Below are positions 26,601 to 39,200 of a DNA stretch of 64,000 bases, in pieces (position 1 is the stretch's first letter; every line of letters begins with the position of its first letter). The notes beneath the pieces were generated by a model. The model saw only the letters and a list, made by a program, of their open reading frames with translations. It was not told the origin of the DNA and made no database searches. The translations under genes were made by a program, and so were the position numbers. The stretch is from Crotophaga sulcirostris (lineage: Eukaryota; Chordata; Aves; Cuculiformes; Crotophagidae): assembly GCA_013397455.1 (NCBI GenBank), contig VYZB01000326.1, forward strand, positions 858,677-922,676, given 5' to 3'.

Positions 26601-28354
26601 CCGTCAGTGCAACCCAATCACGCCTCAAAAGCAACAGCCTCAACACATGGGGTGTTTCTAATCCTTCTGTCCTCTAGAAGTGAAAACATCAGAAAATCCA
26701 GAGTTTACACTGCTTCAAACAACTCCACTGGGGGCCTAAAGACTGAACAGCTTCTGGAGAGATTAGTTCTCCCATAACACGCTTGTGACCAGGCTTTCTG
26801 ATCTCTATCAGCATCCCTTGAAGAGCGGCTCCTTTTTCCATTTGTTCTTTGGACCCCTCTCCTCAACTCTTTGACTAATTATAGTTTGTTGGTTGTTATG
26901 GCAACTATGGATTTCTCGCGGCATCCAAATCTCATGATTTGGCTGCAAATCGAAACACTGGACAAATACAAATAGAGTTTTAAATCCTTTTTGCTTGCTA
27001 GCCTTCCTGGTAAATCTCTCCACAAAACAACAAAAAGAAAAATCAAAAAACCCCACAAAAAAAAATGCCAAAAAAAAAAAAAAGAGGTGCCTCATTGCCT
27101 TGCTCTTATTGTCGTTACCCAAAGAGTCTGCAAAGCCAGAGCAGTCTTCTGCATCCCATGGTAGGTAGGAAATGACATACTTTAATTAAGACCACCAACG
27201 CTCTCCTTCCCCAAAGGAGCTTCAGGGGGACCTCATCACCAAGCAGACACGAATACACAATGTCATCCACTTCATCACACACCTACCATGACAGTTTTCC
27301 CACAGTTACTCCAGTCATAATTTAAGCTAGACACATACCAAGAGTCAAGCTAAAGGTCAACTCAACCCATTCCAGATGAGGATGTCATGTTCAAGCAGAA
27401 CTGCACAGCTCAGCTGGGGACCACTTAATTCAGCCAATGCGAGGTCACATCTACAAGCTGAAACCAAGGGCTTTCCTGTCCCTTTCCCCATTTGTCCTTA
27501 TCACCTTGTGCACAGACACTCAGATAATGGGCATTAACATCTCAGGGACACGAGGCTGCTTCCACCAGTAGGTACCAAGTCATCCTGCACCACCAAGGCA
27601 TGGCAGCAGCACAGCACTCTTCCTCATTCCTTAAGCATCTTATCCCAAGGAGAGAAGGATGCCCATTAGCCCTTCTGCAATATTTATAATTAGAGTCAGT
27701 GAAAACAACATTCTGGGCTCTATTTCTTACTGAACGTGGCTTTTGTTGGCTATGATGCGTAGTCAGTGCTATGTGATCAGCTCCACTGGATCGGACCTGA
27801 CCACTGAAACACTTCAGCAGTGTCCTCTGCATGGGAACAGAGCAGGGAGGCAGCTTTCCCCCAGGAATACCTGTCCAAGGAAATTACTTTAAGGCAAACA
27901 TTGCACGCTCATAATTTTTACCTATATCAGCAACACAAGGTCACTAGATTGGTAAAATAAGAAGAAATCACTTGCCCTGTGCTTGCAGAGACAGCAGCAC
28001 CCCCCTGAGCTGTGGTCCAGTTCCCAGGTACATGGGGACCTCTCCAGTTAGAGGCTTGGCAAGCTCACATGGCCCATACACTGCAGGGGTTTTGCAGAGT
28101 AAAGGACTTCCCTACAGCACTTTGCATTACCAGCCAGAAGAAAAAAAAAAAAAAAAAAAAGCAGGTTTCATCCACTTGTGACCTCTCATTATACATCACA
28201 CTTGTCTAGTCATGTCTGCTCTGAACTTCAAGCACTCCAGGAAGGATGTTCAGCTCCCCTTTTGTCAAGTACCTGCCCTGCAGCCAGGGCTTTGCAAGTC
28301 ATGGATTATTTTGGCTCAGTCAGGGATGCAATCAAGGCTGGCAGACACCAAACT
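23666..28354. other. No gene recognised; unique intergenic DNA
   Basis: Contains A- and T-rich runs (about 24388-24412, 25083-25111, 27055-27083, 28140-28160). No coding exon or known repeat was identified. Confidence 0.55.
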
Positions 28355-28624
28355 AAAGAGACTTTCTCTGTTCCTCTTCTCACAGTATCACCTGGTTGGA
28401 AGGGACCTCTGAGATCATCAAGTCCAAACTATAAGCCAACACTAACACCATCTCATCACCTAAACCATGGCACTCAGTGCCTCATCCAGTCTTCTCCTCA
28501 CCAAAATAAGAACAAACACAAGTTTCATGGTGATGAAATGCCTTCAGAAGAAACTTTCTCTGTTCCTCTTCTCCTCACCAAAATAAGAACCAACAGGAGT
28601 TTCATGGTGATGAAATACCTTCAG
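28355..28624. repeat. About 77-bp tandem duplication, first copy split by a CR1
   Basis: Copy A is 28355-28380 plus 28496-28547 and copy B is 28548-28624. Both read GACTTTCTCTGTTCCTCTTC-like, then CCTCACCAAAATAAGAAC, then TTTCATGGTGATGAAAT, and CCTTCAG. They differ at only a few sites. Copy B lacks the CR1 and so shows the unoccupied site. Confidence 0.9.
28381..28489 (-). mobile_element. CR1 LINE 3' fragment with TCTTCT flanking duplication
   Basis: Minus orientation: CACAGTATCACCTGGTTGGA, then TCATCAAGTCCAAACTATAA and GGCACTCAGTGCCTCATCC. It is flanked by TCTTCT at 28375-28380 and 28490-28495, while the undisturbed sister copy has it once. Confidence 0.9.
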
Positions 28625-28912
28625 GCCAGAGCAAGTCATTTAATTTTTGGGGACAGGAAGCAAGGCAAAAAACAGTTGGATCCTCCAACTTGACCACATC
28701 CCCTTTCACACCCTCAGCAACACAGGCTGACTGCACTACAGGAAAACCTGAGCACATTTCTTCCTAAACCAAGGAGCAACTCTCTCACCTCTCCAGGAAG
28801 GGTTTCTCTGGTGGGCAGCACTCACTTTTCTTAGCAATTCATTTAAGTAACCCATGGAAAATGGGAAGCTCCACAAACTACCATCAACAAGACACCAACC
28901 CATAGTACAAAT

Positions 28913-29010
28913 TACGGAATCATCCGGTTGGAAAAGAATTTTCAGATCATTGAGTCCAACCGTACCTGTCTGATTACTAAACCATGTCCCTGAGGAACTT
29001 GTCTACAACA
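28913..29010 (-). mobile_element. CR1 LINE 3' end fragment, old subfamily
   Basis: Minus orientation: GGAATCATCCGGTTGGAAAA, TCATTGAGTCCAACCGTACC and CTAAACCATGTCCCTGAGGA. Strongly diverged. Confidence 0.75.
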
Positions 29011-32000
29011 TGATCTACAACATGACTGTCATTATTAGAAGCAAGGCTAAACTTCACCATAGAAAGTTACAGCAGTAAATCCCACCTAAAGACTTTCTTT
29101 AGATTGTTCATTCTGTGAAAGCCACTTGAGGTGCTACCAGGTAATTAAAACAAACTACCTCTGAACTGCATTGAGAGCTTTCTAAGGGATTTACTTCTCA
29201 TACACCAAACTGAGTTGGTCCAAAACCTCTACCTAACAAGCAATGGACTATACAGCACCACAGACGGCTTCAAAAAAAAAAATGTATTCCCACAATAATG
29301 AAGGAAAATAATGATAAAAGTTTATATATAAATACATACGTAGAAGTAATCGTTATAGAATTACACACAAACAACAACATGCAATGAAAACAAAAACACT
29401 ACAGAATACAAGTAGGTTGAAATCAAGCATCACTGAGTGCAACTGAAGATTGCCATTTCTTTCTGCATTTCTTGGAGCTCACAGTCAAATGGGACATTGT
29501 AGGGGGCCTCAGCTGGTCCAAGGGATCAGAATGCAAGTTTGTCACCAACCTTGAGCTGGATTTGCAACTGAGCTAAAAAAAGGTAGTAAGTAGAAAACCA
29601 GAAACTGTAGCAGGATGAAGTTGATAGCTTAAAACCACAGAACGTGAACACCAGGAACATCAGGAGTACGTGTGAACACAGATTATTAAACAATGGGAGT
29701 TTGTATGATGGGGGTGTTCTGCGTGTGGACAGGCAAGAATCCTATAAACTGCAAGGTTTTTCGCAAAATAAAGATCTTCTCTAATCTGCACCCATGAGGA
29801 ATCAGTATGTTCATTCCCTTTAGGACATCTTGCAGCCCCCATATGAATTTTTGTGGCCAAAAAAAAAAAAAATATTCAGTTTTAGGACCACAGAAAGTGC
29901 CTAGTGGCTGGGGAAGGGGTGACCCAATTCCTTCCTACTCCTCACAAGGTGCTTTTCGTCCCAGCACTCTGTCCGCTACGGCTGCAGGGAGGATGATGAG
30001 AAAGTTCCTCTGTGACATTCATGAAGTGTCTGCTGATGGAGAGCTCTGTTTACCAAGCCAGCTGGGGAGGGACCTACCATCAGCTCCCAGCGTGTAGGAG
30101 ATCAATACTGTAATTGGGCCTGTTTGTAGCACATGAACTATTGTAGCAATAGGGGCAATGCAAGGGGGGGACCAGGACAAACTGGCTTAGCAGGGGCTTG
30201 CTGCCCTCTGCCGTGCTGCAGCAGCAGGGGGGACAGTGGCCTCTTTTGCTAAGTTTTGGCACAGCTGAGGGAGGTGGGGATGGAGTTGCACCCCCAATGT
30301 GGTGCATTAACTCATGCCCCTCCTGCCACAAACTGTGCATCCCCCCTGCAGAGCCCCAAGAGCAGAGGCAGAGCCTGTTTGCATCCCCTCTTGCAGGCAG
30401 GGACGCTTTTACTGCTCCGTTTTGAACATCAGTGCAGATTTCACACATAGGAAATCACAAATAAACCTTCAAAGTGATTTCAGAGGGGACAGGAGGAGGG
30501 AGAAAAGAAATCTGGTAGCTGCTTGGATTTGGAGGAAATGGAGAAAATGAAGTGTTACAAGTGGCAGTAATCAATAAAGCATCAGGAGCTAACACTGAGA
30601 CCTCTGCTCAGGCTGGGAGTGCAATTAGACAGGTAATGATGGGAAACCCTCCAGGCACTGCTGGCCGTGCCTCCCCAGGAGAGCAGGGCTCCCCTCCCAT
30701 GTCCATCACCATGTTAAAAGCTCCTCGCCAGCATTTGTGAGCGAGTCCATCTGCCAACCTACAAGAAGGAACGAGCATCAGCTTCATCTTGCAGGAAATA
30801 AGCTGCTGAAGGGTCCTTTCTGTCCCTGGGAGGATCCTAAGCACAGGCATTTCAGCCAAAGAGCCACCTCTGACCTTGCTAAGCAGTAAATCTACCTTCT
30901 AGAAGTGATCCTACCCCCTCCTTCCCATCCACAAGACCAAAGCACTGAGCTTCTTCAGCCTCTCACACCTTTTGGGATCAACAGCAATGCTTCAGGTGCC
31001 CTAAAAGAGCCTTAAGTGCTGCATTTTTGGCAGGTCAGGCATCCTGGACCAAGATGAGGTGTCACCACCACCAGCCCCAGCTCCCTCCTGCCCAGGGGTG
31101 GGTGCTGAGATGTGGGTGCCTGCGTGGGCACCGTCTGCCATCTCGTGGGCAGCAGAAAGAGAGCACGGGGACTTCTTCCCTCCTGGGTTCCCCCGGGGCT
31201 CCTTTGTCCCCTTTACCATTACAAAGCATTTATCCCAAGTCCACACACTCTGCTCCCCTGGTTCAGGCAGCGTCGCTGCAGAGGTCACCCAGCTGGCTGT
31301 ACATTTAGGTGAATTATTCATAGGCCAGTATCAAATATTAAAAGCAGGGTTATACTGACATATTCTTTGTATATCCAAGAACATTTTCACCAGTAAATTG
31401 CCCTTTCCTTTTTGCCTCCTTTGGACTGTTTCCTGAGCAGCCCGAGGGCCTGCTGATGTGTCTTGCTGTTTAATTGCACCTTTATGTTCCCTTGTGTTCT
31501 CTCTCTCTGGATGGAGACCAGTTGGACCTTGCTGGGAGCACAGAAATCAGCCAAGGCAGCAGGCTGTAAATTTATGGTCCTCTCCAGCCAGGAAAAGCTG
31601 CACTCCAGCCTCTCACACCTCCCTTGCTCAGCTCAGCAGTCTCAGGACCAAATCCCACTGCCAGTATTTAAGAGAAACGTGGCCTCTCTTGCATTGCACC
31701 TTAGAGATGACCAGGTCTTCTGCTCTCCCCCTACAGATACGTAACCGAAGAAGTCCAAGAAAACATCTACACCACCATCCATTCCAGCTGCTTCTGGTTG
31801 CCTTTCTGTCTCCACCCCTAGGATTCACTGAACAGGACCTTGCTGCTGTGAAGTCTCAGCTCTGTAATTCCCAAATCCCATGGTCATCCCAAGAAAGTAC
31901 TCTGGAGCAGGCTGGAGTCACCTCCACTTCCACCACAATGGGGTCAAGTCTGCCAGTCCTCCTCCCCTGACACCTGCAGAAGCCTCTGGAGAAGAAAGAA

Positions 32001-35000
32001 GAAAAAGGGAATATATCAGGCACAATTTGCATGGAATCTGCAATGCAGATGGGCTCAGGGAACATGGTTCAGCCAGAGCATCCACACTCCCAGCTCCGAG
32101 GGGTGGATCCTGCTCCCACTGGGACAGGAGGGGAAGGGTCCAGGAAGGAAGGACCACCAGCGGAATTGAGGAGTTTGGCAGCTTTTGCACAACTGGGATG
32201 AGGAGCTTGCCTTTGCTTAACTGGGCCACATCTGCTAAGGAGCTGCTCCATCGCAGGTGTCGCGATGCGGCAGGTGGAGGAGTGGAAGCAGCCACTTATC
32301 GCAACATTAAAGTTCTCCTAAGCTGCTGAGTTAATTCCTCAAACGCCCTTTCAAAGGGCTAGATAAATACAATCCAGGAGCATCTCCGCTCCCTCAGCTC
32401 ACATATCTTTAGTCAGGCAGAGAGATAACATTTCATACAGATTGAGACAGTTTAAGCAAAGGTTGCTGGCTAACCTTTCCAGCAAGGGCTGTTTCCAGCA
32501 CTCCAGTTTTGCTCTTCAGCAAGGAGACCCAGCGTAAGCTCAGCTGCTGCCTGTGCAAGTGCTCCCAGCAAGCAAGGGTGAGATGCTGCCTCTCCATACG
32601 CTCATTTTTGCCAGTGCCACAAGTCATCTCCTGCATTCTCTCAGTGCTGACACTGATACCTCCAGGACGGCATGCGTAAATATTGTTATTACACCCAGTC
32701 CACAAGCCTTGTGTTGACATACATGTGCAGTTCACTCCAGCTCAACCTACCAACCTGTCCTCATCCAGCTCTTAGTGGTTAAGGCCAAGGGTAGCACCTT
32801 TTTCTTCCAGCAAAGACCAGTCTTTTGGAAGTCCACGCTATAAGCAAAGCTGAAAGTACCCTCCACAACACTGTTGAGACCTCACCTTTGCAATGGGAAC
32901 TGTGGACTACCCTGGCCTTGATTTGAACCGGGCTCCAAGTTCTCCCCAGATGTGGCACGACATAGCACAGGAGGTCTTGCTCCTCCAGCCTCTGCTGAGC
33001 ATTGCAACCCCAGTGCAGACTCCAGCATGGCCCAACAAGAAGATCTGCATCCCATCAACATCCAAACACAGCCCAAATCCAGCTTTCAAGCCTTCGAGAG
33101 TTGAGAAGCATTTGGAGCGAGAGTTTTAGCTGAAGCTGTCTGCCACAGGGTCCAAGTAAGATGTGAAGTCCCATCTCAGACTCCTCTGCTTGGCTGGGAT
33201 GGGCTCAAAGTGCAGCAGAAGTAGTTTTCCTTATTGGTCATCTCGCCCTCCCTTGCTATAGGAGCCCTCAGAAAAATAGGCAGTGCCATAGCAAGATGGG
33301 GAACAACATCTCAAAATCCATGGCTGGCAAGGGAGGGAAGGAGGAATACTGGCAAATGACAGAGCCCTTATCTTAATTACAGGCTTATTTGCATTTAAAT
33401 GAAGGTTATTCTATAATTACCACCAAATGTTTTGTGTTGCAGCTGAAATACCTCTCCATGGGCTGTCAAGCTCCTTCCCATTTTCATTTTCTCTTGCCAT
33501 TCTTCTGCTTTCTAATCAGCTGGCACATGTAGGGAGGCATTCACATCACCCAGCTCCACTGCAGCAGCACCAGCCCACCCTCTTGCCTTTGAGGAGGGGG
33601 CCTTGGGTACCACCACAGCCCAGCATCCCTCCCAGGGGAGAGGGGAAAGGATACAGCTCGCTGGCTTTCTCCGCTAGCGCCACGGGGGATGAGCAGGTCT
33701 GAAGTTCAGACACTGATTTTTGCAGGCTTCAGTGCAAAACCAGGGCAAGCCTTCTCTCTGTGTGCATGCACATGCACAATTAGCTCATCAAACTTATTAC
33801 AACAGGGTGCTGTGAAAGTCAGGAGTGTGGGCAAGGTCAGTAAGAGATCAAATTCAGGGAGAAAAGGGGTTTGGAACAGGAGCTGAATCTCACATTCAGC
33901 CCAGAAAGTCCCCAACCCTCAGGCTGCTGGAAACCAGCATCCAAGGACATCTCCAGCCTCTCCAGTCTTTTTGTTGTCAATGGTTATTCCTGCAGGCAGG
34001 ATGGAGACAAACCAGAACCCAGGGAGGGATGTTTGTGCTGTAGCTAGCACTTCCTTGCAATAGATAAAGCTCTCCCATTGAGAAAATAACACCCAATTAC
34101 ATCATTCAAAACAATCACAGTGAATAAACCCATGCAAATGGCCAAATTAAGGCGGAATGAGAAGCCTTCTGCTATTTCCTAAATTGCTACACCTTTAATC
34201 AGGCTCCTTTAACAATCTCTCATGAACGTTTTCTCCATCTAGCCAGGAGAACCACATTAACCAACCAGCCCACATGGGGAGGAACAAGACGGCAGCTATT
34301 AGAGCCATAGCAGAGCCTCCTGTTTACGAGTCAGTAGTAATGAAAACAGACAGTTATCTCTCACCAGACCCATCGCTCCTCTCCCTGCTCTTACACACCA
34401 CCCAATCGCAGCTTCTGCACAGCCTTCACATCCCCCTGCCAAACTCCAAGTCTCTGCCTCCATCTCATGGAGAGACTGGATCTCTTCAGCTCCAGTGAAT
34501 TTACTTTTTTTTTTTTTTTGTTAAGTAACAGACAAAATCCATCCCCTCTTTCCCAATTTCATGTAGCCCGAGGTGGACTTACAGCATGGAAATTTTTAGC
34601 CTGAACAATTATCGCTTGGCAGAGAGTTAACTCGCTGCAAACAGGATCTTATAATGGGCAGTCTTGGCTATAAGCAACTTTGCTGGCTCCATTTAAAGCA
34701 AGCTCTATACCTCGGGACAGATAACCCCCCCGCAGCCCATTTCACAGCTATTTATGGTTAATAAGAGGCAGCACCAGCACATTCGTGATGCAGGCTGGGT
34801 GCTGACACACACGCCAAACCGATTCATCTTATTTCTCCATCCACCAAGCAGGAGAGATATAAGGGCAAAACCCTCCAACAAGCTCCAGTCCTGACAGTAT
34901 AAACATCTCTATTTCCTCAGCAGCCCCAACAAGAGAGGCAACAGACAGCTCTTGCCGCTCTGCCACCACATTTAAGGCTGCCTCTTGGGTATTTCCCAAA

Positions 35001-36059
35001 GCAATTGCCATAGCTAAACACCTTTGTTTCATCCTCACCATCAGCCTCCAGTTCCCAGATACAGTTATTTTTTTTTACCATGGAACCCACAGTACCAGCA
35101 GACCCTGGGAAAGGTGCTCCTCTTACAGGAGGTGGCACAGCAAGGTTTGGGGCAGGGAGCTCTTGAGGCACTCCAGAAAGCTACAGCTCTTGAGTTTGGC
35201 TGGTATTTTGAGTGGAGTATTTTAGCTGCCAAAGTTTACTTCCATGAAAACTCCAGCAACTCAGCATCCAATAACATCCTTAACTTATAAAAATCTGAAA
35301 GGCCCTTTTTCCCCCACCCAAGCACTGATTCCCATCTCTACATACCATCAAGAGAAGACGAACCTGTAAAGCCAGGAAAGCCTGGCCTTCCTTGCAGATG
35401 CCACACAGAGCAGCCCTGCCACGGGGGAATTCACAAGGCTGGTGATGAGGCTTCAGCTGGGATGGAGTCATGGCCTGTTAAGTGATGGCATTTGCCTGGT
35501 GCAGGGGTGGAGCTGTGAGAGGTATCAGGTGGAACCAGCACCTGCTTCAGGGGATGCTGCAGACACTGGAAGGTAGATACAGCTGCTGCAAGGCATGTTT
35601 ATCACACTCAGTGCTGCTCAGTCCCCTTTGCAGGATGATTTAGGTTGGAAAGGATTTGCTAGGGGAACAGAGGGTGCTCATCTCTCTACCCTCAGGGCAC
35701 AAATGGCTAATGAACCAGCAGCAAGCATTTGGAGATGGAGGGGTTTGTTTCAGACCTATCTTTAAAGCACTGGTCTATGCAGAAAGCAGCTTCCCAGTGT
35801 GCTGAAAGTCCTTGAGCCCCAGCAGAGCTGCAGGAACTGCCAGGCATCTTACACTGGAGAGTCAGTGCCACACTTGCCAGCCACTGTCAGGGGATTCAGC
35901 ACAAAATGAAACTCTTCTGAGCTTCTAATCTAGTTAAAAATCTCTTCCAAACCTTCCCTCCTCTGGAAGGGAAAAAAAAAAAAAAAAGAAAAGAGGCAAG
36001 AAACATTGCATCTCTCTTCCTTCTCCTTCTCCCTCCCCTCTCCCTTCAAGTGCTCCTTG

Positions 36060-36270
36060 GAGTGTCTCTGCGGAATCATGTTTATATGCAGTGAGTGCTG
36101 TTGTTAGTTAATAACATCGCGATCGCTGAACCTCCCTAATGAAAGAGAGAGACAACATAAACTGTCATTTCAAACAAACATGCAATCAGGGTACCAGCAG
36201 CTCTGAAAATATTATCTTCCCCAATTTCACGGGCTTCATGCAGGAAATAGGCTGCTTTCATGGAGATTCT
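36060..36270. promoter_or_regulatory. Candidate conserved non-coding element
   Basis: GTTAGTTAATAACATCGCGA with the palindromic CGCGATCGC context, then CTAATGAAAG, CATGCAATCAGG and GAAAATATTATC, in unique sequence. Compositional impression only. Confidence 0.25.
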
Positions 36271-39200
36271 GGTGCATCGCTCCTCACTCACGGCATTCGG
36301 GAGCGGGCTGGGAGCGGCGGGGACACGTCAAAGCCATGAAATTGGTTGGGCTATGAAGGAGGAATTGTTTTAACAGCTGGAGCCAGGAAGGACAAATAAC
36401 AGCAGTGATTATATCTTCATTGCTCATCGTAACCAATGCACCAGGCAAGTTGTAATTAGACTGTGAAGAGCTGAAGGTTTGATAGTGAACGCTTTGAGCT
36501 CGTGATTAGACACAGCACATTTGTGCCTGCCCCACGGCCACCCTGTCCCTTTCAAGAGTGGAGAGAGGAGCTCAGGTCAGGGACTTGGATGCTGCTGCAA
36601 ACACAACTCAACCTGCACAAGAGCAGCGCCTGGTACGCTGCGGCCATACACCACACTTCTTCCTCCTCCCCTTACTCACAACCCACGTGTCTGTCGCCAC
36701 AACTTTAGAAAAAACACCATTTTCCAGCTTGGAGATGATTTCCAGCTGACAGAAAGCTTTAAGCCTACAAAGCAATGCTGACTTGGAGCAGCTACTGATC
36801 AGCTCCATGTTTGGAAGACCTCGATAATGTTAAATGTCAGCTGTCCCGGTTAGCCATGTTGATGATGAGGATGGTCCTTTCCATGCGGTGGAAGACTTTC
36901 CTCTAGGTTCATAGACCCACTAATGGGGGAACTGGCAAACTGTTGGGGCTTAGAGACCATAGGAGAACATGGCTTTGGATGGATTGCCATCCCACCCACA
37001 ACCCACCTTACTCAGGGCTGATAGGTGCAGAAGATCTGCCTGGGTTCACCTGAAGCCACCTTACAAATCCTTCCCATGCAAGCCAAAACCAGAATGGATT
37101 CGCCTTGCAGCTCCATGATCCAACACTGCCTTTTGGATCTGCTTGGACAAGCCTCTATTTCTTTCTTATACCAGCCAGAATGAAATCTTTTATGCTTCTC
37201 CTGACAGCCTGGATTTTTGCACAGCCTCCTTAGGAGGCATTTGACCTGAACAGACTGTGGACAGAGCCTGAGCTAAGAGCTTCAAAGAGCTTTCCCTTGA
37301 CTCTTTCCCCTACAAGCACCATGAGGGGGATCCCTCTAGAAAGGAAGGTTGGAAGATAAAGCCTCATCTTCCTCCTGATGCCATTACCACCAAGGTAAGT
37401 GGAGGAGAAGGACCATACTGAGTTTTCCCCTGCAAAATTTTTATTTTGGTACCCATTTTAAGAGCAAGCACCTTTGAAAAAGCCAAGCTGCACTAATCTA
37501 CTTGTTTCCTTCTCTGGCCATCACGAGATAGAAGGAAAATGGAGTGAAAACTGCCCATCCCCAGTCACACACCAGTGTTCATGAAAGGGCATTAAGGGAG
37601 GTAAATTGCAGCAGAAATCTCTCCCTGTAGGCAAAAGAGAGGGCTAATTTCCCCCCACCTCAATGTTTTAATAGACAACTGCACACCAACAGGACGCCCA
37701 CGCAGGGCAGACAGACCTCGAGGGAGAGCCACACAGGGAGGTGACAGCGCTGCCACCGGAGCTTGGCAGCCGAATTCAAATGAAGTTTAAAAACTCTCCT
37801 GACATTTAAGAAAAATCAACAAGCATCTAAAGTGATGAGGGGACCAGGCATATAACGGGCTGAATGTCACATTTAAAGCTAGAAAGATAGCAGCTGCTTT
37901 ATCTCCTACAGCAGGTGGCTGGAGTGGTAAATAAGGCACAGAGGGCCAGATCCTGCTCTCGCACTTGTATCCCTCCATTGACTACGATTGAGCAACTCCA
38001 GATTTGCACCAACACGACAAACAGCCAGAATGGGACTGGAGAGTCTATTAAACTAATACTTTGGAGCATCAACAGCGAGCACACTACCAGCCCCCTGCCT
38101 TGACTCGAAATATCTATACAGGCCACCACCACACCAGTAAAAATTTATTGATTTAAATTGGCAGTACCCTTTTTGAATCAGTTGTCGTTCTGACTGATGT
38201 ACAGATATGGGCAAAAGGACATTTGAAGCATTTTAATGCACTTTTTACTGCATTATCTCTCACCATGATCTTAGCTGCTTCATGGAAATGACTCACATAG
38301 CAAGTAGAAGAACCCAATGTAATTAACGACCTGGCAACTCTATAATGATCCTTTCTACATAAAAAGGTCTTCCCTATGCTATGAATAGACTTGAAGTAAT
38401 TTATTGCAATCCATATAAAGATGAGACTGCTTTGACCTTGGAGATTTTCTTTAATTTTTTTTTTTAAACAACCATAATTGCTAAGAAGATTTTAAGTGAT
38501 AGCAGTTTAAAGAAATTTTTTTAAATGCAATGTGAAAAGTGAAGAATCGTCACAACCAGCCTTCAGAGAGAATATTAACAAGCATCCTCTGCGCCACTCA
38601 GAGATGAGGTTTCAGGACTAAACAATAGATTTCTTTAATTTCTTATGGGCATTGCTCTAATCCTCAATACACTAAAGCACAGATGTAGTTTTACTCCCAT
38701 GAGTAGCTCCCAGGAAATTATGAGTATGCAGAAAAGCCTGTGGGGAAGCCAAGAACAAGTAGTTTCATTGCATTTCCCAGGATGTCCCATGAAGCCAATG
38801 ATTTGCCTTTTACAGACCCAACCAAGATGAGCCTGTTTGGTAAATATTTAGCCCATACGCCCTCCTCTAACACCATGTGGACCTTCTTGCTCATGCAAAC
38901 ATCTCTTCTCCCCTGCCCCGAGCTGCCTATGCAGTCCATACATCAACGCTCCTTATATTCAGATTGAGGTCAACCGTGATTTACTGTCACGGGGTTGTTG
39001 GTAAATCGTTACCTTTATGTCCAGCGTGATAGCTTCATATTGGATTTTACTGCTTGCAGTAAAGCCTTTACTCCTTCTGTCTTGCTAACACCTTGCCTGC
39101 TCGTGCGTGTTGCTTGCTTTCCCCTTGTTTCTCATTTCATCTGGCTCATGAGTCTTTCATATTCCCCAGTCCCCTGCATTTTCACAGGGAAAGTATCATA

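Noticed and set aside
35632..35665. TTTAGGTTGGAAAGGATTTG resembling a CR1 3' end
   Set aside because: Only about 20 bp of resemblance and no continuation.
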